A DNA stretch of 13,340 nucleotides from Oxalobacteraceae bacterium (lineage in GTDB: Bacteria; Pseudomonadota; Gammaproteobacteria; Burkholderiales; Burkholderiaceae_D), in contig CANFGA010000033.1 of assembly GCA_947446335.1 (NCBI GenBank), positions 1 through 13,340 of the forward strand. The letters are read 5' to 3'. Under the pieces are notes generated by a model that was not told where the DNA came from, did no database searches, and saw only the letters and a program-made list of their open reading frames with translations. Every line of letters begins with the position of its first letter. Position 1 is the stretch's first letter. Below are positions 1 to 6,806 of the stretch, in pieces. The translations under genes were made by a program, and so were the position numbers.

Positions 1-641
1 ACGTCGGGATATTCCTTGTGCACATCGGTGACGATGTCGCGCCAGAACTGGAAGGTTTCCAACACATTGGCCTTGTCGACGCTGGTCAAGCGCTTGTCGC
101 GCTTTTGCGCAGCCTGGAACGCCACGTGGGCGATGCGGCGAATTTCTCCCTCCGCATAGCGCATCGTGTCGAAACCTTCGCGCTGGCCCTTGAACGGACC
201 ATCGGGGCACTCGCGCACGCCGCGTGGCTTGCCGAAATAGATGTCGCCGGTCAATTCGCGGATGATCAGGATATCCAGGCCGGACACGACTTCAGGTTTC
301 AACGTCGAGGCGCCGGCCAGTTCAGGGTACAGGATCGCAGGACGGAAATTGGCGAACAAGCCCAGTTGCTGACGCAAGCCCAGTATCGCTTGCTCGGGGC
401 GCAGCGCGCGCGGTAGATTGTCGTACTGATAATCGCCAACCGCGCCGAACAGCACGGCGTCGGCTTCCTGAGCCAGTGCCAGCGTTGCTGGTGGCAGCGG
501 GTGACCGTGCAGTGCATAAGCGGCGCCGCCAACCGGTGCGGTTTCCATTTCAAACGGTTCGCCCAGCGCCTGCAAGACCTTGACAGCTTGTGCGACAATT
601 TCCGGGCCGATTCCATCGCCCGGCAAGATTGCAATTTTCAT
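1..641 (-). CDS. leuB: 3-isopropylmalate dehydrogenase LeuB, N-terminal part (3' end outside window)
   Basis: LeuB oxidatively decarboxylates 3-isopropylmalate with NAD+ to the 2-oxo precursor of leucine in the cytoplasm. The ATG is at 641–639 and 213 complete codons are readable to position 3 with no stop or frameshift; the rest lies beyond the left edge. The start MKIAILPGDGIGPEIVAQAV is the classic isopropylmalate/isocitrate dehydrogenase N-terminus. Further family blocks are GAVGDYQYDNLPRALRPEQ, LFANFRPAILYPEL, IIRELTGDIYFGKPRGV (about residues 129–145), the REGFDTMRY block and SVDKANVLETFQFWR, which carries the conserved catalytic lysine region. It follows leuD by 12 bases on the same strand, so it is the last visible gene of the leu operon. 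I see no clear Shine-Dalgarno before the ATG, which suggests translational coupling to leuD (inference). Identity is secure; only the 3' half is unseen. Confidence 0.96.
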   Translation of the reverse strand, partial: MKIAILPGDGIGPEIVAQAVKVLQALGEPFEMETAPVGGAAYALHGHPLPPATLALAQEADAVLFGAVGDYQYDNLPRALRPEQAILGLRQQLGLFANFRPAILYPELAGASTLKPEVVSGLDILIIRELTGDIYFGKPRGVRECPDGPFKGQREGFDTMRYAEGEIRRIAHVAFQAAQKRDKRLTSVDKANVLETFQFWRDIVTDVHKEYPD

Positions 642-653
642 GTTGATGATTTT

Positions 654-1301
654 TTAAATGGTGTTGGCCAGCCACGGCTGATTGGCCAGATGGCGCTCTT
701 CAAAGTTGCGGATCGCGTCGGCATGGCGCAGCGTCAAGCCGATGTCGTCGAGTCCATTGAGCAGGCAATATTTGCGGAAGGCGTCGATCTGGAACGGGTA
801 GCTGAGGCTGCCGTTGGCCGTCCTGACGCATTGCTGTTCAAGGTCAACCACGAGCTTGTAGCCGGGGAAAGCCTTGACTTCGTTGAACAGATGATCGATC
901 TGGGATTCTGTCAACACGATCGGCAGCAAGCCGCTTTTGTAGCAATTGTTGAAAAAAATGTCGGCAAAACTGGGCGCGATGATGGCCCGAAAACCGTACT
1001 GGTCAAGCGCCCATGGCGCATGCTCGCGCGAAGACCCGCAGCCGAAATTTTTGCGGGTCAACAGGATCGAAGCACCCTGATAACGATCCTGATTCAGAAC
1101 GAAATCGGGATTGAGCGGGCGATTGCTGTTGTCGCGGCCAGGTTCGCCGTGATCGAGGTAACGCCACTCGTCGAACAGGTTAGGGCCGAAGCCGCTGCGG
1201 TGTATCGATTTCAGGAACTGCTTCGGAATGATGGCGTCGGTATCGACATTGGCCCGATCGAGCGGGGCCACCAGGCCTTCGTATAGCGTAAATTTATCCA
1301 T
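654..1301 (-). CDS. leuD: 3-isopropylmalate dehydratase small subunit LeuD
   Basis: LeuD is the small subunit of isopropylmalate isomerase and supplies the swivel domain that completes the active site on LeuC, converting 2- to 3-isopropylmalate. The 215-residue protein has the usual proteobacterial length. Visible signatures are the start MDKFTLYEGLVAPLDRANVD followed by TDAIIPKQFLK, and the substrate-specificity block FGCGSSREHAPWAL at about residues 86–99, with IIAPSFADIFFNNCYKSGLLPI after it. The ATG at 1301–1299 is the natural start because the family N-terminus begins there. It lies 97 bases after the entericidin-like gene and 12 bases before leuB. No terminator is evident in the 97-base gap, so the four genes are probably co-transcribed. 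Confidence 0.97.
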   Translation of the reverse strand: MDKFTLYEGLVAPLDRANVDTDAIIPKQFLKSIHRSGFGPNLFDEWRYLDHGEPGRDNSNRPLNPDFVLNQDRYQGASILLTRKNFGCGSSREHAPWALDQYGFRAIIAPSFADIFFNNCYKSGLLPIVLTESQIDHLFNEVKAFPGYKLVVDLEQQCVRTANGSLSYPFQIDAFRKYCLLNGLDDIGLTLRHADAIRNFEERHLANQPWLANTI

Positions 1302-1398
1302 GATTATCCAAACTGGTGCTCCAAACTGTGGCGCAGATGGCGGTCGATCAGACCCGCCGCAGCGCCAGGTTCAGGTTTCTTTGCCGGATTGCTCGGCA

Positions 1399-1518
1399 TT
1401 ATCTCGCGGCGCCTTCAACCTTGGAGCCGACCTTTTGCACATCCCTGCCGAAGCCTTGCATCGTGTTACAGCCTGACAAGAACAGTGCGGCGATGGACAA
1501 GGCAAACAGTGTTTTCAT
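1399..1518 (-). CDS. entericidin A/B-family small lipoprotein
   Basis: This 39-residue ORF encodes a tiny lipoprotein. It starts MKTLFALSIAALFLSGC: a basic residue, a hydrophobic stretch and a lipobox LSGC with Cys17 as the lipidation site. The mature part, CNTMQGFGRDVQKVGSKVEG and then AAR, follows the entericidin pattern (CNT, GxGxD, QKxG, ExAA) of small membrane-associated lipoproteins described in enterobacteria as a toxin/antidote pair; here only one copy is seen. ATG at 1518 is chosen because it begins the signal peptide and a purine-rich GGAAAAAAGA lies just upstream. It sits between leuC (29 bases after its stop) and leuD. From memory this insertion in the leu operon recurs in Burkholderiales, but I cannot verify that here. 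It is easily missed because the same frame stays open upstream to 1923. Role in this organism is unknown. Confidence 0.85.
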   Translation of the reverse strand: MKTLFALSIAALFLSGCNTMQGFGRDVQKVGSKVEGAAR

Positions 1519-1547
1519 TCTTTTTTCCGTTGTAACGTGATGATCGG

Positions 1548-2960
1548 TCAGCGCAGAGCGGACAATGAGCGCACATCGACAAAATGCCCGGCGATGCCTG
1601 CAGCGGCGGCCATCGCCGGCGAGACCAGATGCGTGCGACCACCTTGGCCCTGGCGCCCCTCGAAGTTGCGGTTCGATGTCGATGCACAGCGTTCGCCAGG
1701 CTCCAACCGGTCGGCATTCATCGCCAGGCACATCGAGCAGCCCGGCTCGCGCCATTCGAAGCCGGCATCCTTGAAGATCTTGTCCAAGCCTTCGCGCTCG
1801 GCCTGGGCCTTGACCAGGCCGGAACCGGGCACCACCAGCGCCAGCGCCACGTTCGAGGCGCGGAACTTGCCGCGCACCACGCTGGCGGCCGCGCGCAAGT
1901 CTTCGATGCGCGAATTGGTACAAGAACCGATGAACACCTTGTCGATGCGGATATCGGCGATCGGGGTATTGGGCTTCAAGTCCATGTAGATCAAGGCTTT
2001 TTCCATCGCATCACGCCGCACCGCATCTTTTTCATGGTCCGGATCAGGCACCCGCGCATCGATCGCAACCACCATTTCAGGCGATGTGCCCCAGGTTACC
2101 TGCGGTTTCACTTCCTGGGCATTGAGCGTGACGACGATATCGAAACGCGCACCGGCATCCGAATGCAGCGTGCGCCAGTAGTCGACGGCGCGATCCCAGT
2201 GCGGGCCGACCGGCGACAAGGGGCGACCCTTGACATAATTGATCGTGATTTCATCGACGGCGACCATGCCGGCGCGCGCACCGGCTTCGATCGCCATGTT
2301 GCACACCGTCATGCGGCCTTCCATCGACAGCGCACGTATCGTCGAACCGCCAAATTCGATCGCGTAGCCGGTGCCACCGGCGGTGCCGATCTTGCCGATC
2401 ACGGCCAGCACCAGGTCTTTTGCCGTCACCCCCAGCGGCAGTGCGCCGTCGATCTGGACCAGCATGGCTTTCGATTTCTTGGCCAGCAGCGTCTGCGTGG
2501 CCAGCACATGCTCGACTTCGGAGGTGCCTATGCCATGCGCCAGACAGCCGAAGGCACCATGAGTCGAGGTGTGCGAATCGCCACAGACGACCGTCATGCC
2601 CGGCAATGTCGCGCCCTGCTCGGGCCCGATCACGTGCACGATGCCCTGGCGCTTGTCGTTCATGTTGAAATACGTCAAACCGTAGGTTTTCGCATTCTTG
2701 TCCAGCGTTTCCACCTGCAGGCGCGAGACCGGATCGGCGATCCCCTCGGCGCGGTCGGTGGTGGGGACGTTATGGTCAGCCACGGCCAGATTGGCGGAAA
2801 TGCGCCACGGCATGCGCCCGGCGCCGCGCAAGCCATCGAAGGCTTGCGGACTGGTCACTTCGTGCACCAGGTGCCGGTCGATGTACAGTATCGTCGTGCC
2901 ATCCTCTTCGGAGCGCACAACGTGGGATTCCCAAAGTTTGTCGTAAAGCGTCTTTGTCAT
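1548..2960 (-). CDS. leuC: 3-isopropylmalate dehydratase large subunit LeuC
   Basis: LeuC is the large, [4Fe-4S]-containing subunit of isopropylmalate isomerase (aconitase family) in leucine biosynthesis. The 470-residue protein matches the family length (about 465–475). It begins MTKTLYDKLWESHVV. Substrate and cluster blocks include CGDSHTSTHGAFGCLAHGIG (residues 126–145), then IGSCTNSRIEDLR with Cys347, and EPGCSMCLAMN with Cys408 and Cys411; these three cysteines are the expected Fe-S ligands. The end, SPAMAAAAGIAGHFVDVRS, is the usual C-terminus, so the gene is intact. The frame is open to 3026, but the extra residues are not family-like, so ATG 2960 is chosen; no strong Shine-Dalgarno is visible. 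It is the first leu gene of the block; leuA is not adjacent. It is probably transcribed from the extended -10 site at about 3006–3014. Confidence 0.97.
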   Translation of the reverse strand: MTKTLYDKLWESHVVRSEEDGTTILYIDRHLVHEVTSPQAFDGLRGAGRMPWRISANLAVADHNVPTTDRAEGIADPVSRLQVETLDKNAKTYGLTYFNMNDKRQGIVHVIGPEQGATLPGMTVVCGDSHTSTHGAFGCLAHGIGTSEVEHVLATQTLLAKKSKAMLVQIDGALPLGVTAKDLVLAVIGKIGTAGGTGYAIEFGGSTIRALSMEGRMTVCNMAIEAGARAGMVAVDEITINYVKGRPLSPVGPHWDRAVDYWRTLHSDAGARFDIVVTLNAQEVKPQVTWGTSPEMVVAIDARVPDPDHEKDAVRRDAMEKALIYMDLKPNTPIADIRIDKVFIGSCTNSRIEDLRAAASVVRGKFRASNVALALVVPGSGLVKAQAEREGLDKIFKDAGFEWREPGCSMCLAMNADRLEPGERCASTSNRNFEGRQGQGGRTHLVSPAMAAAAGIAGHFVDVRSLSALR

Positions 2961-3005
2961 GATATTTGCTGTGCTGCCACGGCCCGTAGTGAGTAATCCA
3001 TGCTG

Positions 3006-3014
3006 ATTATGCCA
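3006..3014 (-). promoter_or_regulatory. possible extended -10 promoter for leuC operon
   Basis: On the minus strand the sequence reads TGGCATAAT, a TGn extension plus a hexamer matching TATAAT at five of six positions. It lies about 45 bases upstream of the leuC ATG, inside the 94-base gap after ackA. The -35 region is weak (TTCTGC at 16-base spacing). I see no leucine-rich leader peptide or attenuator, so regulation by attenuation is not supported. Confidence 0.35.
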
Positions 3015-3054
3015 TAGGTGGCGCATGCAGAACCAGACCTTCGGCCGGCGCCGA

Positions 3055-4233
3055 TCAGATCAGGCGCGCCGCTTCCTGGGCTGCGACGCGCCCTTCATCG
3101 GTCGGCACGACCCACACTTCGATCCGGCTACCCGGGGCATGGATAGACATCACCGCATTGCCGGTAGCCTTCAGATTCAGAGCGACGTCGATCTCGATGC
3201 CGAGCCAAGCCAGACCCTGGCACACCTGGGCGCGCAGCACGGCATCGTGTTCGCCGATGCCACCGCTGAAGGCCAGCACGTCCAGTCCTTTCATGCAGGC
3301 GACCAGCGCGCCGGCTTCGCGCACCACGCGGTAAGTAAACAGATCGATCGCCTGCAGCGCTGGCGCACTGCCATCCTGGCGCAGCAAGCGCATGTCGGCC
3401 GAGATGCCCGACACGCCCAGCAAGCCGCTTTGCTTGTACAACAACGTTTGCAAACGGGCATGGTCCCAGCCCTGCTCCATCAGGTACAACAGCACGCCGG
3501 CGTCGAGCGAGCCGCTGCGGGTGCCCATCATCAAGCCATCGAGCGCTGAAAATCCCATCGTCGTGGCGCAACTGCGCGCATCCCGGGTTGCGCACAGGCT
3601 GGCGCCATTGCCCAGATGGGCCATCAGGACGCGGCCCCCGGCTTGGGCGCTGTGCTGCTGCAAGACGCCGATGATGTATTGATAGGATAAGCCATGAAAA
3701 CCGTAGCGCCGTACACCCTGCTCGGCCAGCGCCTGCGGCAATGCGAAGCTGTAAGCCAGCGGCTCCAGCGTGGCATGGAAAGCCGTATCGAAACAGGCGA
3801 TCTGCGGCAAGTCGGGAAACGCTTGTTGAAATGCGCGTATCCCTTGCAGGTTGTGCGGCTGATGCAGCGGCGCCAGCGAATTGAGCCGCGCCAGCCGTTC
3901 CAGCACGGCATCCGTGACCAGGATGCTGGCCGAGAAATCGCGCCCACCGTGCACCACGCGATGCGCAATCGCTTGCAGCGCGGGCAGCGTCGCATCGTCA
4001 GAGAGCAACTGGCCCAGGCTATCTAGCGCCAACTGGAACGGGTGGTCTGTTCCTGTCGGCAAGGGACGCTGATGGCGCACGCCTTGCACAGTCCAGGCCA
4101 GCGCCGGCGATCCGCCCGGCTCCAGCCCTTGTATGCTGCCTGTCAACAGGCTCGGTTGCACCTGGCCATCTTGCAAAGGGTGAATCGAAAATTTCAGCGT
4201 GGAAGAACCGGCATTGACAGCAAGAATGGCCAT
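3055..4233 (-). CDS. ackA: acetate kinase AckA
   Basis: Acetate kinase interconverts acetyl phosphate + ADP with acetate + ATP in the cytoplasm. The 392-residue protein has the normal length. It starts MAILAVNAGSSTLKF with the substrate/metal-binding Asn7. Other family landmarks are HRVVHGG (Arg92), CFDTAFH (Asp149), RRYGFHGLS (His180), AHLGNGAS (His206), MMGTRSGSLD (Arg239), FSGGIGEH and the terminal PTDEG block (Glu380). These correspond to the catalytic Asn, Arg, Asp, Arg and Glu of the Methanosarcina enzyme. The ATG at 4233 lies 6 bases after the stop of the phosphate acetyltransferase gene, so the two are translationally close and act consecutively: Pta makes acetyl phosphate, AckA makes ATP. 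Some acetate kinases also accept propionate or butyrate, which cannot be decided from sequence. Confidence 0.97.
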   Translation of the reverse strand: MAILAVNAGSSTLKFSIHPLQDGQVQPSLLTGSIQGLEPGGSPALAWTVQGVRHQRPLPTGTDHPFQLALDSLGQLLSDDATLPALQAIAHRVVHGGRDFSASILVTDAVLERLARLNSLAPLHQPHNLQGIRAFQQAFPDLPQIACFDTAFHATLEPLAYSFALPQALAEQGVRRYGFHGLSYQYIIGVLQQHSAQAGGRVLMAHLGNGASLCATRDARSCATTMGFSALDGLMMGTRSGSLDAGVLLYLMEQGWDHARLQTLLYKQSGLLGVSGISADMRLLRQDGSAPALQAIDLFTYRVVREAGALVACMKGLDVLAFSGGIGEHDAVLRAQVCQGLAWLGIEIDVALNLKATGNAVMSIHAPGSRIEVWVVPTDEGRVAAQEAARLI

Positions 4234-4239
4234 GTCAGG

Positions 4240-5673
4240 TTACCAGACCTGACGCGGCTGATCGCGCCTTGCATTGTGCGCCACCAACTGGGCCAGCAGT
4301 GCCGACGCGACACGCGCCATCGGGCCGTCGGCGCGACTGGTCAGCGCGATCGGCACCCGGGCGCCCAGCACGATGCCAGCGCCTGACGCGCCAGCGAGGT
4401 ATTCGAGCTGTTTGGCCAGCATGTTGCCCGACTCCAGATCGGGCACCACCAGGATATCGGCCTCGCCGGCCACGCAAGACTTGATGTGCTTGATCTGGGC
4501 CGCATGGACCGAGATCGCATTGTCGAACGCCAGCGGACCATCGAGGATACCGCCGTTGATCTGGCCGCGCTCAGCCATCTTGCACAGCGCCGCCGCATCG
4601 ATCGTCGACGGTATCGCCGGATTGACAGTTTCCACCGCCGACAGAATCGCCACCTTCGGCGTCTCGATACCCAGAATGCGGGCGAAATCGATCGCGTTCT
4701 GGATGATGTCGACCTTTTCCTGCAGGCTGGGGCGGATATTGAGGGCGGCGTCGGTGATCAACAACGGCTTGCTGTAGAGCGGCACATCGAAGCGAAATAC
4801 ATGCGTCATGCGGCGCCCGGTGCGCAGCGTCGGTTGCGCCAGCACCGCATGGATCAGTTCGTCGGTATGCAAACTGCCCTTCATCAGCATCTCGACTTCG
4901 CCCTTGGCCGCCATCGTGGCCGCCAATTCGGCCGCCGCGTGGCTATGCTGGACCGAGATGATCTCGACGCCAGCCAAATCGATGCCGGCTTCTTCGGCGA
5001 TGTGGCGGATGCGCAACTCGGGGCCGATCAGCACCGGCACAATCACGCCGTGGCCCGCCGCATCGATCGCCCCACTGAGCGACTCGACGTCGCAAGGGTG
5101 GACCACGGCGCAGCGCACCGCGTCCATGCCGGCGCTGCGCGCCAGCAATTCCTTGAAGCGCGCTTGCGGGTCGAACAACTGGATCAAAGGCGTGCTGGCG
5201 CGCGCCATGCTGATCTTTTTGATCGGCGCCAGCACCTTGGCGGTGCCGTGCAGCACATGCTCGCCTTTCTGGTTCACTACCTGGCAATCGAGTTCGACTT
5301 TCTTGGTCGCATCATCCTTGCTCACCACCGTGGCCGTGACGGTGAGCGTGTCACCGATCCGCACCGGCTTGGTGAAGTGCAATACCTGCTCCAGATAGAT
5401 CGTGCCGGGTCCCGGAAACTGGGTGCCGAGCAAGGTTGAAATGAGCGCGCCACCCCACATCCCGTGCGCAATCAAGCCGTGGAACAAGGTGTCGTTGGCA
5501 TACGCGGCATCCATGTGGGCCGGGTTGACGTCGCCGGACACGGCGGCAAAAGCCTGGATATCGGCCAGTGTCAGCGTGCGCAGCAGGCGCGCACTTTGCC
5601 CCAGCTTGATGTCGTCATACTTGACGTTTTCAATCAGTTCGGTGTTCATCGTCGAATTCATGTGAAGGTCCAT
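4240..5673 (-). CDS. pta: bifunctional MaoC-type enoyl-CoA hydratase / phosphate acetyl(butyryl)transferase
   Basis: This 477-residue protein is a fusion. Residues about 12–150 are a hot-dog MaoC/PhaJ-like (R)-specific enoyl-CoA hydratase domain: the hydratase motif SGDVNPAH carries Asp48 and His53, followed by HGLIAHGMWGGALIS and an FTKPVRIGDTLTVTATV strand typical of the family. Residues about 160–470 form a Pta/Ptb phosphotransacylase domain: blocks MKGSLHTDEL, HVFRFDVPLYSKPLLITDAA, ETVNPAIPSTIDAA, INGGILDGPLAFDNA, and GARVPIALTSRAD near the C-terminus. The product moves an acyl group from CoA to phosphate; annotation of similar fusions is usually acetyl, but butyryl is possible. Three in-frame ATGs occur at the start (5673, 5661, 5649) and none has a good Shine-Dalgarno, so the exact start is uncertain by up to eight residues. 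It lies 39 bases after the enoyl reductase gene and 6 bases before ackA. Confidence 0.93.
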   Translation of the reverse strand: MDLHMNSTMNTELIENVKYDDIKLGQSARLLRTLTLADIQAFAAVSGDVNPAHMDAAYANDTLFHGLIAHGMWGGALISTLLGTQFPGPGTIYLEQVLHFTKPVRIGDTLTVTATVVSKDDATKKVELDCQVVNQKGEHVLHGTAKVLAPIKKISMARASTPLIQLFDPQARFKELLARSAGMDAVRCAVVHPCDVESLSGAIDAAGHGVIVPVLIGPELRIRHIAEEAGIDLAGVEIISVQHSHAAAELAATMAAKGEVEMLMKGSLHTDELIHAVLAQPTLRTGRRMTHVFRFDVPLYSKPLLITDAALNIRPSLQEKVDIIQNAIDFARILGIETPKVAILSAVETVNPAIPSTIDAAALCKMAERGQINGGILDGPLAFDNAISVHAAQIKHIKSCVAGEADILVVPDLESGNMLAKQLEYLAGASGAGIVLGARVPIALTSRADGPMARVASALLAQLVAHNARRDQPRQVW

Positions 5674-5712
5674 TCAATAACAAGGATGAATAAGCAAGCA
5701 AAGTGGCAAACC

Positions 5713-6486
5713 TCAGGCCACGGCGTGGCAACCCGCGTCGACATAAATGGTCTGCCCCGTCATGCCCGAGGCCGCATCGGAACAGAGAAAGACACACAGA
5801 CGCGCGATTTCATCGAGCGTCACCAGGCGTCCCAGCGGCGCTTTGGCGATCGCGCCTTCCAGCATCAGATCGAAACCGGCAATGCCAGAGGCAGCACGGG
5901 TCATGATCGGGCCGGGCGAGACGGCATGCACGCGGATGCGCTGCGGCCCCAGTTCCAGCGCCACATAACGCACCAGCGACTCCAGCGCCGCCTTCACCGG
6001 CCCCATCAATCCATAATGCGGCATGGCGACATCGGCGCCCTGATAGGTCATCCCCAGCAACGATCCGCCTTGCGTCATGTGCGGCGCACACAAACGGGCC
6101 AGCGTCGCGAACGAATGGCACGATACTTCCATCGCACGGGAAAAGCCGGTGCGGCTGCTGTCGATCACCCGGCCATGCAAATCTTCCAGCGGAGCCCAGG
6201 CGATCGAGTGCACGACGAAATCGAGTCGGCCCAGTTTCGCCACCGCGTGCTCGACCAGCGCCTGCACTTCACCTTCTTGCTCGACATCGCAAGTGAGCAG
6301 ATCGATGCCGGCCGCCGTGGTCAACGGTTCGACATAAGGCCTCGCTTTTTCATTGAGACAAGAAGCCACGATCTCGGCGCCCTGCTCGCGCGCGAGTCGG
6401 GCGCAGCCCCAGGCAATGCTGTGCTCGTTGGCCAGGCCCAGGATCAAGCCTTTTTTACCGGCCAGGCTAAAATAATCTGTCGTCAT
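5713..6486 (-). CDS. fabI: FabI-type enoyl-[acyl carrier protein] reductase (SDR)
   Basis: FabI reduces trans-2-enoyl-ACP (or a related enoyl thioester) with NAD(P)H. The 257-residue protein is close to the E. coli length of 262. It shows the nucleotide-binding start KKGLILGLANEHSIAWG (residues 11–27), CDVEQEGE, VVHSIAWAPLEDLHG, and the FabI catalytic set Tyr148-x9-Tyr158-x6-Lys165 in MTYQGADVAMPHYGLMGPVK, followed by SPGPIMTRAASGI and a C-terminal GMTGQTIYVDAG. I chose ATG 6486 because the family N-terminus begins there; an in-frame TTG at 6528 would add 14 unlike residues. No strong Shine-Dalgarno is seen. It is the first gene of the fabI–pta–ackA block, not next to other fatty-acid genes, so it may be a second, specialised FabI. 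Ala96 occupies the position of E. coli Gly93. Confidence 0.92.
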   Translation of the reverse strand: MTTDYFSLAGKKGLILGLANEHSIAWGCARLAREQGAEIVASCLNEKARPYVEPLTTAAGIDLLTCDVEQEGEVQALVEHAVAKLGRLDFVVHSIAWAPLEDLHGRVIDSSRTGFSRAMEVSCHSFATLARLCAPHMTQGGSLLGMTYQGADVAMPHYGLMGPVKAALESLVRYVALELGPQRIRVHAVSPGPIMTRAASGIAGFDLMLEGAIAKAPLGRLVTLDEIARLCVFLCSDAASGMTGQTIYVDAGCHAVA

Positions 6487-6806
6487 CGTGGATGCATTCA
6501 AGAAGAAGGGAGCAAACGGCCCGGTCAATGTTGGAAAAACCGGGGATGGGACGCGGGGCCCGGGCGCAGCAAAAAATCAGGCCCAGGCGACCCGACTGCT
6601 TCCATTGTAATATCAATCAGTTAACAAGAGGAACATTATTGCTGCAGTGCGGCATTTTTATTTGATGGGGGCGGCAACGTTCGCCGCGCGCCGCTGGCCG
6701 CGCACCGCTGGCCGCGCGCCGCTGGCCGCGCACCCGGTTCAAGGAGCGCGGCGCGCGGTGCGGCAAGGAGAAAGATCGAAGGGGTGTGGATTGGGCTATC
6801 CGTGCG
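6487..6806. other. 320-bp intergenic region between cheA and fabI
   Basis: This gap has no credible gene. It holds a GC-rich 14-bp tandem repeat (6683–6738), an AT-rich patch at about 6600–6640, and a -10-like TACAAT on the minus strand (6609–6604) with no convincing -35 partner, which could drive fabI with a leader of about 110 bases. No classical U-tailed terminator for cheA is visible on the minus strand; the repeat's strong pairing potential might serve instead (inference). Confidence 0.6.
6683..6738. repeat. 14-bp GC-rich tandem repeat, about 3.6 copies
   Basis: Unit GCCGCGCGCCGCTG at 6683–6696 and again exactly at 6711–6724, alternating with GCCGCGCACCGCTG at 6697–6710; a fourth, degenerate unit covers 6725–6738. 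Units 1 and 3 are identical and unit 2 differs by one base. It is non-coding and lies 70–125 bases past the cheA stop. Confidence 0.9.

Noticed and set aside
1399..1923. Possible frameshift or fusion joining the leuC 3' end to the entericidin frame
   Set aside because: LeuC is complete in its own frame to 1548; the longer overlapping frame is only open by chance, and the lipoprotein starts at 1518.
1584..2996. 470-codon plus-strand ORF opposite leuC
   Set aside because: It is the antisense shadow of leuC, which has full family motifs; the shadow is His/Arg/Gln-rich with no recognisable domain.
6604..6616. FNR-like site upstream of fabI (minus-strand TTGATATTACAA)
   Set aside because: The half-sites are spaced by two bases rather than four and the right half does not match ATCAA.
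4486..6624. Long plus-strand ORFs opposite the pta and fabI genes
   Set aside because: Both mirror well-supported minus-strand genes and carry no family motifs.
6640..6663. Plus-strand hairpin TGCTGC-AGT-GCGGCA followed by TTTTTATTT
   Set aside because: Terminator-like, but no plus-strand gene ends here; on the minus strand, where cheA is transcribed, there is no U tail.
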